The notes: generated by a model from the letters alone, not told the origin. A stretch of DNA of 64,000 bases from Opitutaceae bacterium (GCA_027490995.1 JAIXWY010000004.1:61784-125783); one strand, 5' to 3'. Shown: positions 25,778 to 35,306, counted from the first letter of the stretch. Program-made: numbers and translations.

Positions 25778-25790
25778 ACCACAGCCAACC

Positions 25791-26049
25791 GAACGGGGTC
25801 ATGTCAGGACATAGGCCAAAGCCTCCGTCGATCGCCTTCGCCACGGCGAAAACCATGCGGGCATGATGCCACCCCGCCGCCCGCTCCCCGCTGCAGCCGC
25901 CGGGCGCAAAGGGTGTTAGGCGGCCGACGGGACCCAGCGTCACCGCGTCAGCGAAATGCTCCCGCCGCGCGCCTGCTGCCCAAACTGCCCCTCACAGAGA
26001 TCCTCTCGGGCCGGTCGCACGGTGTCCTATGTCTTGACATGACCCCGTC
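25791..26049 (+). repeat. IR-ended island element, copy 9 (long form, 259 bp)
   Basis: Arms lie at 25791-25817 (beginning GAACGGGG) and 26023-26049. The interior insert matches copy 8. The left flank CAGCCAACCG and right flank GGGATCGTCC are shared with other copies. Same orientation. Confidence 0.9.
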
Positions 26050-26074
26050 GGGATCGTCCCCGGCAGCACTAGGC

Positions 26075-26884
26075 TCACGTGGCCGCAGCAGATGTGTCGC
26101 TCGGCGGGGTGGGCGGCTGCACGGCATTATCTTGATCCGCTGAGGGTCTGGACCGCCTGTCCTGTTTGAGAACGAGCCGAGCCGCACTTTGCGAGTCGTC
26201 GCCTTCGAGCGTCTCGCGTTTTATGACCTCATTTCGCAGTACGCTCGCGATAACATCGGTTGGCACCATTATCTCGGTGATTCTTCGCAGCTCTCTTCTG
26301 ATGCAGTTTAGAACGTCCTCGTCGTTCACCAAAACTGCCGCGATTAGGAACTTGTTTGTTGCACTTTGCTTTTCCGTGAACTCGACGACCGCCCCCTTCA
26401 CGAGGCCTTCGCGAGTCAAGATGTAGACCTTTTCGGCGTCGGTCTCGGAACTCAGGTCAAGGGCAAGAAGATCGAATTCCGCGACAACTTTCGCCTCAAT
26501 TGGTTTTTTGAAGCTCACGCGGTATAGGACCCACTTGATACCGTTGGTCAAAACGACCCAGTCGAGGCCCTGATTGGTGGCATAATCGACTGCTTGTTTC
26601 ACGTGCTTCTCGTTGAGCGTCGTGCCGATCGACTTAACTTCGATAAGCAACCGGAGCTTGCCGTCGATTCGAATGGCAAGATCGCAGTAGGTTCCTCGGA
26701 TGGCATGCTCGCTCGTGACCTCGGCATATTTATCGTAGCCGAAGAGGTCCGAAAGCAGGTCTTTGACAACTGTTACAGTGTCGGCCTCCGACACGTCGCG
26801 GTCGCGTTGTGCAATTAGTACGGGGGTGAACCGACGGACGGCGCCTTTGATTCGATCTTCGACTCGCTTTGGGATAGTTGCCAT
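26075..26884 (-). CDS. HSDR_N-like (type I restriction R-subunit N-terminal) nuclease-fold protein
   Basis: A 269-residue protein. An N-terminal helical part is followed by a PD-(D/E)XK-type core: TVTVVKDLLSDLFGYDKYAEV, then YCDLAIRIDGKLRLLIEVKS (Asp plus Glu-x-Lys) and VDYATNQGLDWVVLTNGIKW. This is the arrangement of the HSDR_N domain found in type I restriction HsdR and in many standalone proteins. There is no helicase domain, methylase or specificity subunit nearby, so it is not a full restriction system. It could act as a standalone nuclease or have lost activity. It is lower in GC than the host and sits between element copies 9 and 10. Confidence 0.8.
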   Translation of the reverse strand: MATIPKRVEDRIKGAVRRFTPVLIAQRDRDVSEADTVTVVKDLLSDLFGYDKYAEVTSEHAIRGTYCDLAIRIDGKLRLLIEVKSIGTTLNEKHVKQAVDYATNQGLDWVVLTNGIKWVLYRVSFKKPIEAKVVAEFDLLALDLSSETDAEKVYILTREGLVKGAVVEFTEKQSATNKFLIAAVLVNDEDVLNCIRRELRRITEIMVPTDVIASVLRNEVIKRETLEGDDSQSAARLVLKQDRRSRPSADQDNAVQPPTPPSDTSAAAT

Positions 26885-27011
26885 GTGGAGACGGTATCAA
26901 GCGACGCGATCGGCGGCAAGACGCGTAGTATTACGGTAGCGCTCCGAGGGGCTTCCCACCCGATCGCCACCAATCACAGATCGAGGTACTCATCAGGATT
27001 GAGGCTAGTCG

Positions 27012-27167
27012 CACGGGGTCATGTCAGGACACAGGACAAAGCTGCCGCCGGCCGCCGACGTGGCTTGGGGCGCCCGCGGCAGCGAGACGCCCACGCCGCG
27101 CGCCTGCCCCTCCCAGAGAACCTCCCGGACCGATCGCACAGTGTTCTATGTCCTTACATGCCCCGTC
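27012..27167 (+). repeat. IR-ended island element, copy 10 (short form, 156 bp)
   Basis: The most diverged complete copy. Arms lie at 27012-27038 (CACGGGGTCATGTC start) and 27142-27167 (TGTTCTATGTCCTTACATG). The interior is shortened by about 10 bp. Same orientation. It is followed by repeat B copy 6. Confidence 0.85.
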
Positions 27168-27178
27168 TGGATTGTCCC

Positions 27179-27247
27179 CCGCAGACGCCTTACCGCCCGG
27201 CTCCTGCGGCCGGATGGCAAGCGGCTACCCGAACCTCCAGGGCTTGC
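27179..27247 (+). repeat. About 70-bp repeat B, copy 6
   Basis: A diverged copy (AGACGCCTTACCGCCCGGCT to CCTCCAGGGCTTGC) in the same orientation. It follows an IR-ended element, as copies 1 and 3 do. It ends about 80 bp before the zinc-ribbon nuclease gene. Confidence 0.75.
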
Positions 27248-27325
27248 TCTCTAATTGAGGGCGATCGAGCTAGACTGTCCGACCCTGTATCTAAACAATG
27301 TCGACAGCCATCTTGGCCTCTTCCT

Positions 27326-29101
27326 ATGCGCGCCCGTCTTACCATTGAAGATATGCACGCTGCGGCGAGTAATCTCGGTGGGCAGTGTCTGTCGACGAAG
27401 TACGTTAACAATCAAACGCGTCTAAGATGGCGGTGCGGCCGCGGCCATGAATGGAGTGCCATTCCCATGAGTGTGCGGAAGGGGCACTGGTGCCCGGCCT
27501 GCGCCGCCCACGAGCGCGGAGCGGCGGCGTTACTCAACGACGGACTCGAACGATGCAGACAGGCGGCCTCGGACCGTCGTGGGCGGGTGATTTCGACGCA
27601 GTATCTGGGATCGCAGATACCAATCGATGTAGAATGCTCCGAGGGGCATAGGTGGAGCATCAGTCCAAGTAACCTCTGGCATGGCAAATGGTGTCCTTTC
27701 TGCTCGGGACACAAGATAGCAAACCCATTGGGAGGCCTAGTCGCCATCGCTAGCGGACGAGGCGGTCGCTTACTCAGTGTCGAGTACCGGTCGGCCAACT
27801 CGCGATTGGAGTGGGAGTGCTCACGCGGTCACCGCTGGAAGGCGATTGCGGGGAGCATCAAGAGAGGATCGTGGTGTCCAACCTGCGCAGGCTTTCGGAC
27901 GAAGGCCGAGTGGTTCGAAGCCTTGAAGCACGTCGTCACTGCAAAGGGAGGCTTTCTCGTCTCAGAAAGAACCTCCTTCGTCGGTCCCCGTAAAGCGAAC
28001 GTCTGGGTCGAATGCAGAAACCGCCACCGTTGGCGAACGTCCGGTTACAACCTCGTGAGTGGCGGCTCGTGGTGCAAGCAGTGTAGGATGGCGGAGACCG
28101 TCAAGAAGCTGACCATCGAAGCGATGCGAGCACTCGCCAAGGAGCACGGGGGGAGATGTGTCTCGGCAGAATACACGGACAGCCATACTCACCTCGAGTG
28201 GGAGTGTGCGCAGGGCCATAGGTGGAAGGCGAAGCCGACAAACATCGCAAGCGGAAGGTGGTGCCCCAAGTGCAAGTACGCGAACTTGTCGGATCGGTTT
28301 CGGAGAAAGAATGCCATCGTTCACTATGCAGCTCTTGCTGAAGAGAGGGGAGGCAAACTTCTGTCCCTAGAAGAGCCACGTAATTCGTTTCAGAAGCTCC
28401 GGTGGCGATGTGCCCTGGGACACGAGTGGCTCGCAAAGCCGAACAACATACAGAGCGGCCGCTGGTGCCCGGTATGCTCTTCCGGATATGGTGAACGAAT
28501 TTGTCGGGTGTACTTCGAGGCGCTGTTCGGCGCGAAGTTTCCCTCCTCATGGCCTGAATGGTTGGTGATCGATGGTACGCGCCGGCAGCTGGACGGTTAC
28601 TGTGCTGATCTGGGTCTGGCATTCGAGCATCAGGGTGGGCAGCACTACGAAGAGCTCCATGGCTCGCCGTTCGCGCGCGTGCCGCTCGAACGGAGAAAAG
28701 CCGTCGATCGTCGCAAGGTCGTGCTGTGTGCACGCAATGGAGTTAAGCTCTTCCAGATTCCTGAGGTGCCACGGCTCACGAAGCTGGAGCGGCTTAGGGA
28801 CTTCCTGCACGGCGAGTGCTGTCGCCTTAGAGTTCCGTTGCCCGAAGACTTCCGCACTCGGCCGATCGACCTGAGGTCAGCGTGGAGTCCCGACTCTCTT
28901 GGACGACTTAACGCTGCGGCGTCCGCTCGCGGCGGCCAGTGTCTCAGCACTCAATACCTCGGTTTGTCGGTAAAGTACTGGTGGGAGTGCTCAGCAGGAC
29001 ACACATGGGAGGCGTTGGGTTCTAGCATTGTTCACCGCAAGTCATGGTGCCCTCAATGCCACCGCGAAAGGCTACGCAGTCGGCGAAGATCAAGTTCTTG
29101 A
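27326..29101 (+). CDS. Seven-module zinc-ribbon protein with a Vsr/EDxHD-like nuclease domain
   Basis: A 591-residue protein from ATG 27326. Six tandem modules of about 60 residues (zinc cores near 36-59, 104-126, 165-187, 229-254, 294-316, 362-384) share the pattern G-G-x-x-L/V-S-x-x-Y, then C-x-x-G-H-x-W and W-C-P-x-C. A nuclease-like domain follows (about 387-480): YGERICRVYFEALFG, LDGYCADLGLAFEHQGGQHY and KLFQIPE. A seventh zinc module closes the protein (about 537-579). The nuclease segment resembles very-short-patch-repair and EDxHD homing-type endonucleases. The zinc modules would read DNA or RNA. Module 4 has RNRHRW in place of the usual GH. It lies between repeat B copy 6 and the last island gene. 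Confidence 0.8.
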   Translation: MRARLTIEDMHAAASNLGGQCLSTKYVNNQTRLRWRCGRGHEWSAIPMSVRKGHWCPACAAHERGAAALLNDGLERCRQAASDRRGRVISTQYLGSQIPIDVECSEGHRWSISPSNLWHGKWCPFCSGHKIANPLGGLVAIASGRGGRLLSVEYRSANSRLEWECSRGHRWKAIAGSIKRGSWCPTCAGFRTKAEWFEALKHVVTAKGGFLVSERTSFVGPRKANVWVECRNRHRWRTSGYNLVSGGSWCKQCRMAETVKKLTIEAMRALAKEHGGRCVSAEYTDSHTHLEWECAQGHRWKAKPTNIASGRWCPKCKYANLSDRFRRKNAIVHYAALAEERGGKLLSLEEPRNSFQKLRWRCALGHEWLAKPNNIQSGRWCPVCSSGYGERICRVYFEALFGAKFPSSWPEWLVIDGTRRQLDGYCADLGLAFEHQGGQHYEELHGSPFARVPLERRKAVDRRKVVLCARNGVKLFQIPEVPRLTKLERLRDFLHGECCRLRVPLPEDFRTRPIDLRSAWSPDSLGRLNAAASARGGQCLSTQYLGLSVKYWWECSAGHTWEALGSSIVHRKSWCPQCHRERLRSRRRSSS

Positions 29102-29171
29102 ATCCAAGTCTTCGATCAACACGGCTAGCCGGAGGAGCGTAATCCTTCCCGACTCACGCATGGCCTCACGT

Positions 29172-29933
29172 TTACTCATCATCAGATAGCCTCGGCAAAC
29201 TGCAAAAGTTGTACTTCTGGAAGGGTTGCGCCTCGTCTCTCAGATGCTCCCAGTCAAACTGGTACTTCTCCTCATCGCTCCAGCCTGTTGGCGTGGTAAC
29301 TTGGAACATCGTGTCGCTCATCGGAAAACAGGCATCGTTTCCTAGGCTAAACATTGCCTGATTTCCTTTATGGGCTGTGAAAGTATTGAAGTCGAATTGA
29401 CAGTATAAAATTGCAACCACCGCAGACACGGCCTCAAGCGTATTCTCAAGGTTAGCCTGTCGGAACTCATGGTGACGGTTGTGTTTTACTGCATTATAAT
29501 TCAGATACCATCTGAGAGAAGGACCTTCATTCCATTCAAGGAACGGGGCCATAACCCTTTTCTTAGGCCACCAGAGGCTTAACTCGATCTTGAATTCTGA
29601 TAGTCTGGTTGCGCTCTCTAATCGGTGAAAGTCACAGATATTCAGTCTGTTCGCAGCCTTCACAGCGTAGCCGTTCGCTTGGAGAATCTCCTTGGCGTTG
29701 GTCTCGAACTCGGTCGAGGCTCTTAGGAAAATTTCATAGAGTCTGTGCGAGTAGGTCTTTAGATTTACGTCGCATGGTTCGATGAAGCTAAAGACCTCAC
29801 TTAGATCCTGCTCAAGCAGTGCCAGTGATCGACACAGGGTCGCACAGTTGTCCGCGTTCCTCACGTCAGTACAGTAGTTAGGGATGTGGATCCCGGGTCT
29901 GTATATTCTGAAATACGGCCTGTGAATACTCAT
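29172..29933 (-). CDS. Hypothetical helical protein with a YNAVKHNR motif
   Basis: A 253-residue protein from ATG 29933. It is predicted to be mostly helical, with no signal or membrane segment. The motif RWYLNYNAVKHNRHHEF (about 140-156) resembles the N-x-x-K-H segment seen in several HEPN-like and abortive-infection-associated proteins, but I cannot confirm a HEPN RNase motif, so the function is open. It is strongly AT-rich compared with both flanks, which points to foreign origin. It is the last gene of the island, convergent with the zinc-ribbon nuclease gene and followed by element copy 11, which marks the right border. Confidence 0.65.
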   Translation of the reverse strand: MSIHRPYFRIYRPGIHIPNYCTDVRNADNCATLCRSLALLEQDLSEVFSFIEPCDVNLKTYSHRLYEIFLRASTEFETNAKEILQANGYAVKAANRLNICDFHRLESATRLSEFKIELSLWWPKKRVMAPFLEWNEGPSLRWYLNYNAVKHNRHHEFRQANLENTLEAVSAVVAILYCQFDFNTFTAHKGNQAMFSLGNDACFPMSDTMFQVTTPTGWSDEEKYQFDWEHLRDEAQPFQKYNFCSLPRLSDDE

Positions 29934-30018
29934 GGAGAATTAATCAAAGTTTTTTCTAGGATCGGTTGAATCGCGCTTAATATTTAGCATGAAATTCATC
30001 ATTGCGCGGGGGCGGTCG

Positions 30019-30240
30019 GACGGGGTCATGTCAGGACATAGGACAAAGCTGCCGTCGTTCGCCGAGTCCGCGGCGAAAACGATGCTGGCGTGGCGCCACT
30101 TTCTTCGCGGTTACTCTCTGCAGCCGCCGGGCACCGACGTCGGGGAGACGCCCGCGCCGTGAGCGAGTTCCTGTAGCTATTGCTCCCAGACATGCTCCCG
30201 GAGCGATCGCACGGTGTCCTGTGTCCTGACATGACCCCGT
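30019..30240 (+). repeat. IR-ended island element, copy 11 (long form, 222 bp; right border)
   Basis: Left arm 30019-30045 and right arm 30215-30240. The interior insert is partly shared with copies 8 and 9 (CTGCAGCCGCCGGGC). Same orientation. The usual right flank GGGATCGTCC is missing; core-like sequence begins at once after the arm, so this is the right edge of the island. Confidence 0.9.
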
Positions 30241-30553
30241 GGCGATTAGGGCATCGTGGTTCCGGTTCTTGCTCCGGGCTGGTGGCTGGGGCAGGCGCGG
30301 GCGAGCGTGACGCCTTTCGGGCCGGGTCGGCGAGCGGGTGAAGCGGGTGGGCGGGAATGTTCACGCCCACGGGCGATGGGTGAGTCGGCGGGGCTTCGGA
30401 GGCAGACCGGCAGCGTAAGCAGGCCGGTGATGCAGGGAGGGCGGTGACAGAAGCCGGTCGGTGGCCGCCCGGGGCGGCCGCCCGGCGGGGGGCTTGCTTC
30501 GGCTGTGCCCCGGCTTGCTAAGCGGGGGGCGGCGCTGCGAGGCTGGGGGCGCG
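30241..30553. other. GC-rich gap between the island and purB, no gene seen
   Basis: These 313 bp are very GC-rich and contain short self-complementary stretches (for example GGCCGCCCGGGGCGGCC at about 30463-30479). No reading frame with family similarity, tRNA, repeat of the three island families or clear promoter was recognised. It may hold the purB promoter and leader. Confidence 0.5.
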
Positions 30554-32026
30554 ATGGCGAAGTCCAAGTCTTCCTCCTCTTTTTCTTCCTCTTCCTCCGC
30601 GGCGTCGTCGGTGATTCCGAATGTGCTGGCGGAGCGCTATGCTTCGGCGGCGCTGCGCGCGATCTGGTCCCCGGCGGGGCGGGTGCGGGTGGAGCGCGAT
30701 ATCTGGATCGCGGTGATGAAGGCCCAGCGGGATCTCGGGCTGGCGATCCCGGCGCGGACGATCGCGGATTACGAGCGGGTGCGCGATCAGGTGGACTTGG
30801 CTTCAATCGACGCGCGCGAGCGGGCTTCGCTGCACGATGTGAAGGCGCGGATCGAGGAGTTCAACGCGCTCGCGGGCCACGAATCGATCCACCTGGGGCT
30901 GACCAGCCGGGATCTGACCGAAAACGTGGAGCAGCTGCAGCTCGCGCGTTCGCTGGCGCTGTTCCGGGTCAAGACGGCCGCTGGCCTTCTGGCGCTGGCG
31001 GGGCGGGCCAAGGAATTTCGGACGCTGCTGCTCACGGGACGCACCCACAATGTCCCGGCGCAGCCGACGACGCTCGGGAAGCGCTTCGCGATGGCGGGCG
31101 AGGAGCTGCTGCAGGCTTTCATCCGGCTCGATGAATTGACCGCCCGCTATCCGGCGCGCGGGCTGAAGGGGGCGGTCGGCACCCAGCTCGATCAACTCAC
31201 GCTTTTCGGGGGGAGCGCGGCAAAGGTGCAGCGGTTGGAGCAGCGCATCCTCGCGCATCTGGGCTTCCGTCAGGCGCTTGGCGCGGTGGGGCAGGTCTAT
31301 CCGCGCAGCCTCGACTTCGATGTGGTGTCGGCGTTCCACCAGGTCGGCGCGGCGGGGGCGAGCTTCGCCACCACGCTTCGTCTGATGGCGGGGCAGGGGC
31401 TGCTGACGGAGGGTTTCCAAAAGGGTCAGGTCGGCTCTTCGGCCATGCCGCACAAGATGAATGCCCGCAATTGCGAGCGCCTTTGCGGCTTCTCGACCTT
31501 GCTCGCGGGGCATGTCACGATGACCGGCGCGCTGGCCGGGCACCAGTGGAACGAGGGCGATGTGTCGTGCTCGGTCGTGCGGCGGGTGGTGTTGCCGGAT
31601 GCGTGCTTTGCGCTCGATGGCCTGCTGGAGACGTTGCTGACCGTGCTGCGGCAGCTGGAGGTCTTCCCGGCGGCGATCGCGGCGGAGAATGCGCGACAGC
31701 TTCCCTTCCTGTCCACGACGACGATCCTGATGGAGGCGGTGAAGGCCGGGGCGGGGCGGGAAACGGCGCATCAGGCGATCAAGGAGCATGCGTTGGCGAC
31801 GGCCCGGGATTTGCGGGACGGCGGACGTGGGGCCGGCCTGCTGGAGCGCCTAGCGGGTGATGTGCGGGTGGGTTTGGACCTGCCCCGCCTCGAGCGCCTC
31901 CTGGCCCAGTCGGAACGTTTTGTCGGGGCCGCGCCCCAGCAGGTGGACGCCTTCGTCCGCCGCGTGCAACCCCTCTCCCGGCGCTTCCCCGAGGCCGTTT
32001 CCTACCGTCCGGCACCCCTTCTCTGA
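30554..32026 (+). CDS. purB: Adenylosuccinate lyase
   Basis: A 490-residue enzyme from ATG 30554. It catalyses two steps of purine synthesis: release of fumarate from SAICAR and from adenylosuccinate. The fumarase/ASL superfamily signature is GSSAMPHKMNARNCE (about 296-310), with the other conserved blocks TSRDLTENVEQ and TGRTHNVPAQPTTLGKRFAM. A Ser-rich N-terminal tail (about 4-18) is unusual. The overall length and the TTLGKR block fit the longer ASL subgroup seen in eukaryotes and some bacteria. It functions as a homotetramer in the cytoplasm. It is followed by a putative terminator and then pfp. Confidence 0.95.
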   Translation: MAKSKSSSSFSSSSSAASSVIPNVLAERYASAALRAIWSPAGRVRVERDIWIAVMKAQRDLGLAIPARTIADYERVRDQVDLASIDARERASLHDVKARIEEFNALAGHESIHLGLTSRDLTENVEQLQLARSLALFRVKTAAGLLALAGRAKEFRTLLLTGRTHNVPAQPTTLGKRFAMAGEELLQAFIRLDELTARYPARGLKGAVGTQLDQLTLFGGSAAKVQRLEQRILAHLGFRQALGAVGQVYPRSLDFDVVSAFHQVGAAGASFATTLRLMAGQGLLTEGFQKGQVGSSAMPHKMNARNCERLCGFSTLLAGHVTMTGALAGHQWNEGDVSCSVVRRVVLPDACFALDGLLETLLTVLRQLEVFPAAIAAENARQLPFLSTTTILMEAVKAGAGRETAHQAIKEHALATARDLRDGGRGAGLLERLAGDVRVGLDLPRLERLLAQSERFVGAAPQQVDAFVRRVQPLSRRFPEAVSYRPAPLL

Positions 32027-32056
32027 CCCGATTACGGGAAATTTGGGTTTGCCACC

Positions 32057-32074
32057 CCGGGGACCCCGGCGTTT
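32057..32074 (+). terminator. Possible weak terminator after purB
   Basis: CCGGG-GAC-CCCGG (32057-32069) forms a 5-bp stem with a 3-base loop, followed by CGTTTTGC. The stem is short, so termination may be partial and pfp may receive read-through. Confidence 0.35.
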
Positions 32075-32122
32075 TGCTTGTCCCTCGCGTTGTTTCCACC
32101 CCTTTTCAAAAACCACACTCCC

Positions 32123-33369
<1,247 letters not shown>

Positions 33370-33382
<13 letters not shown>

Positions 33383-34572
33383 TCGGACCGCCCGCTACGG
33401 GCGGCCCGGTTGCGGGTTTCATCAGGATCCCGCGCAAGATCGAAGTCCATCCACACGCGCCCATCCGGGCCGTGGATGAGCTTGCGCGCTGGGCTGCGCC
33501 AGCCGCTCCAGGCGCGGTCGCATTGGAGCGGAAGTGCGACGACGGACGGCATCGAAATCGCCGCCGCGTCGCGCGCGCACTGCCACGAACGCCCCTCGGC
33601 CCAGGCGAGCGTCATCGCCGAGAGGTCGATCAGGGAGACGGGCTCGGCGGAGACCGCGCCGGCCGACGTACCGGGCGCGCCGCGGACGATGAGCGGCACG
33701 CGGACACTTTCCTCGTAGGGCCAACCCTTCCGGAAATGACCGTGCGCACCGTGCAGGTCGCCGTGCACCGACGTGAAGACGATGAGCGTGTCGCGCGGCA
33801 GCGCTCCGACCAAGCGACCGATCGCGCGGTCAGTCGCTTCGAGGTGAGCGTGGTAGCCGGCGAGTTCGTGGCGGGCGCGTTCCTCGACTGCGCCGCCGCG
33901 CGGCACGTTGGGCCGGAGGTGCAGGGACTGCTGATCGCGCGCGGGGATCCCGGCGGCCGGCGCGTGATAGGGGGGATGCGGCGGTTCGAGGCTGACGACG
34001 GCGAACCACGGCGCGGAGGTTCCGTGCGTGCGGAGCCAGGTTGCGGCGCGGGCCGTCACGACGTCGCTCTGGTAGCCTGTGAACACCGTGGGCTCCGGCA
34101 GGCGGGTCCCGTGCAGCCACGGATCATTGAGTAGGAAGCCGCCCTCGAATCCCTCCCAGAAACTGAAGCCGCCGCGGGCGTTTTCCGGCACGAGGGTGCG
34201 TGCGTGATCCGGCCCGACCAGCGCGGCGTGTGGGTCGCGCGGAGCGAGGTGCCACTTGCCGAAGTAAGCGGTGCGGTAGCCGCGCTCGTTCAGTTCATGC
34301 GCGATGGTCCGGGTCTCGGGCGGCAGCGGATCGTGGTAGTGACGGATCCCGTTCGCCGGGGACGGCACGCCGGTGAGCAGCGCGGCGCGCGCGAATGGGC
34401 CGAACGGATGCGGCGTCACCGCCTCCGCGTACCGCAGTCCCTCGCGGGCGAGCCGGTCGAGGTTCGGCGTGCGCGCGTCCACATCCCCCGCGTGCCCGAG
34501 CGACTGGGCGCGCCATTGGGTGGTGACGATCCACAGGAGATTCGGCGGAGGCACGCGCGCAGCCTCGCACAC
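33370..34572 (-). CDS. Sulfatase-family protein lacking catalytic residues
   Basis: A 400-residue alkaline phosphatase/sulfatase superfamily member without a signal peptide. The fold landmarks are clear: NLLWIVTTQWRAQSLGH at the start, TPNLDRLAREG, RTAYFGKWHL and GWPYEESVRVPLIV. However, the catalytic positions are changed. The formylglycine site that normally reads C/S-x-P-x-R is here GPFAR in FGPFARAALLTG. The first metal Asp is absent (VTTQWR where T-D-Q-W-R is usual). The S-D-H-G metal motif reads SVHGD. These changes predict no sulfatase activity, so it may be a binding protein, a pseudoenzyme or a decaying gene, although the frame is intact. It lies beside other polysaccharide genes. 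Confidence 0.8.
33388..33404. terminator. Short perfect hairpin at the pfp/sulfatase-like convergence
   Basis: CCGCCCG-CTA-CGGGCGG gives a 7-bp GC-only stem six bases after the pfp stop. It lies in the 3' coding end of the opposing gene. No T-run follows on either side, so termination is a guess from position. Confidence 0.3.
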
Positions 34573-34680
34573 TGGACCGCCCCGGCCAATCCGTTTCCGC
34601 CGGTGCCACCGCTAGGGCGCGAGGGCGCGTGGGGAACGGATGCGGAGACCGCGATTGGTCGAGCGGGCCGGTCGCCTCCG

Positions 34681-35094
34681 CTACCGAAACGGGTTCATGA
34701 TCCGCACCCCATCGATCATGCGGTCGTGCTGAAGATCCTCCGTGTAGAGAAGGGTCGCGCCGCTGGCGATCGCCCCGGCCACGATGAGGCTGTCGTACCA
34801 GCGGTAGCCGGTCGCCCGATGGACCGTCAGCGCGGCGCGCAGCAGATCGTGAGTCGGCAGGACGCGACACCTCGGCCAAAGGACGATGTCGACGTAGTCG
34901 GAAAGGTCAGCCGGTGAAAGGGGTGTCGCGAAGCGATGCAGGGCCGTGTGGGTAAACTCCTGAATCACCTGCCAACTGCAGCACCACGTGGACCCGCGGA
35001 GCAACTGTTGGGCGCGCCGTCGTTTTTCCGGTGCGGTGTCGTCGAACGCGTAGACCACGACGTTCGTGTCGAGGAAGGCCAGCTTAGCGCTCAT
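34681..35094 (-). CDS. PIN-domain toxin (VapC-like)
   Basis: A 137-residue PIN protein. Acidic sites are visible in AFLDTNVVVYAFDD (N terminus), QVIQEFTHTAL, YRWYDSLIVAGAI (about 97-109) and LYTEDLQ. It is likely an RNase toxin. Its start (ATG 35094) overlaps the end of the antitoxin gene by 11 bp. Unlike the two island pairs it lies in a core-like region, has no flanking repeats and uses a different junction type. Confidence 0.88.
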   Translation of the reverse strand: MSAKLAFLDTNVVVYAFDDTAPEKRRRAQQLLRGSTWCCSWQVIQEFTHTALHRFATPLSPADLSDYVDIVLWPRCRVLPTHDLLRAALTVHRATGYRWYDSLIVAGAIASGATLLYTEDLQHDRMIDGVRIMNPFR

Positions 35095-35302
35095 TCATCT
35101 GATCCCTCGTGAACTTTCCTCCCGCACGCGCATAGGTCAGCCGCGTTTCCAGTTCGGCCAACCGCTCCTCGCGACCTTGCTGCTCCGTCAGCGAACGAAG
35201 CCAGTCGCGAAAAAGCTGGTTAAGCGTCGAACGCCGCGATCGCGCCAACTCCCGCGCCCGCTCGATCAGTTGAGCGTCTGCACTGAGCGTGATATTCTTC
35301 AT
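35084..35302 (-). CDS. Ribbon-helix-helix-type antitoxin (VapB-like)
   Basis: A 72-residue protein from ATG 35302 (MKNITLSADAQLIERARELA). The strand-helix-helix pattern ITLSADAQLIERARELARSR, then STLNQLFRDWLRSL, fits a CopG-like DNA-binding antitoxin. The C-terminal part (AELETRLTYARAGGKFTRDQ) would bind the toxin. The frame extends to 35383, but a strong promoter ends right at the chosen start, which excludes the longer version. It is co-transcribed with the downstream PIN toxin. Confidence 0.82.
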   Translation of the reverse strand: MKNITLSADAQLIERARELARSRRSTLNQLFRDWLRSLTEQQGREERLAELETRLTYARAGGKFTRDQMNER

Positions 35303-35306
35303 CCAC

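Larger units (their letters stand above)
12846..30240. mobile_element. Repeat-bounded accessory island (cassette-like array)
   Basis: This 17.4-kb interval starts with a complete copy of an inverted-repeat-ended element (12846) and ends with another (30240). It lies between the SWIM-SNF2 gene and purB, which look like core genes. Eight complete and three right-half copies occur inside it, all in one orientation, along with two other co-oriented repeat families. No copy of the element was seen elsewhere in the window. The genes between repeats are short, point in both directions, differ in base composition and include toxin-antitoxin pairs and nuclease-type proteins. No integrase, transposase or recombinase gene was found within the interval, so mobility would need a factor acting in trans or homologous recombination. 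The boundaries are direct observations; the single-island interpretation is an inference. Confidence 0.6.

Noticed and set aside
12846..30240. Canonical integron with attC sites
   Set aside because: Invariant GTT/AAC triplets of attC core sites are not met, cargo genes lie in both orientations and no IntI gene is present. Only the layout is similar.
12846..30240. CRISPR array
   Set aside because: Repeats are 70-260 bp and separated by genes of variable size; there are no uniform spacers and no cas genes.
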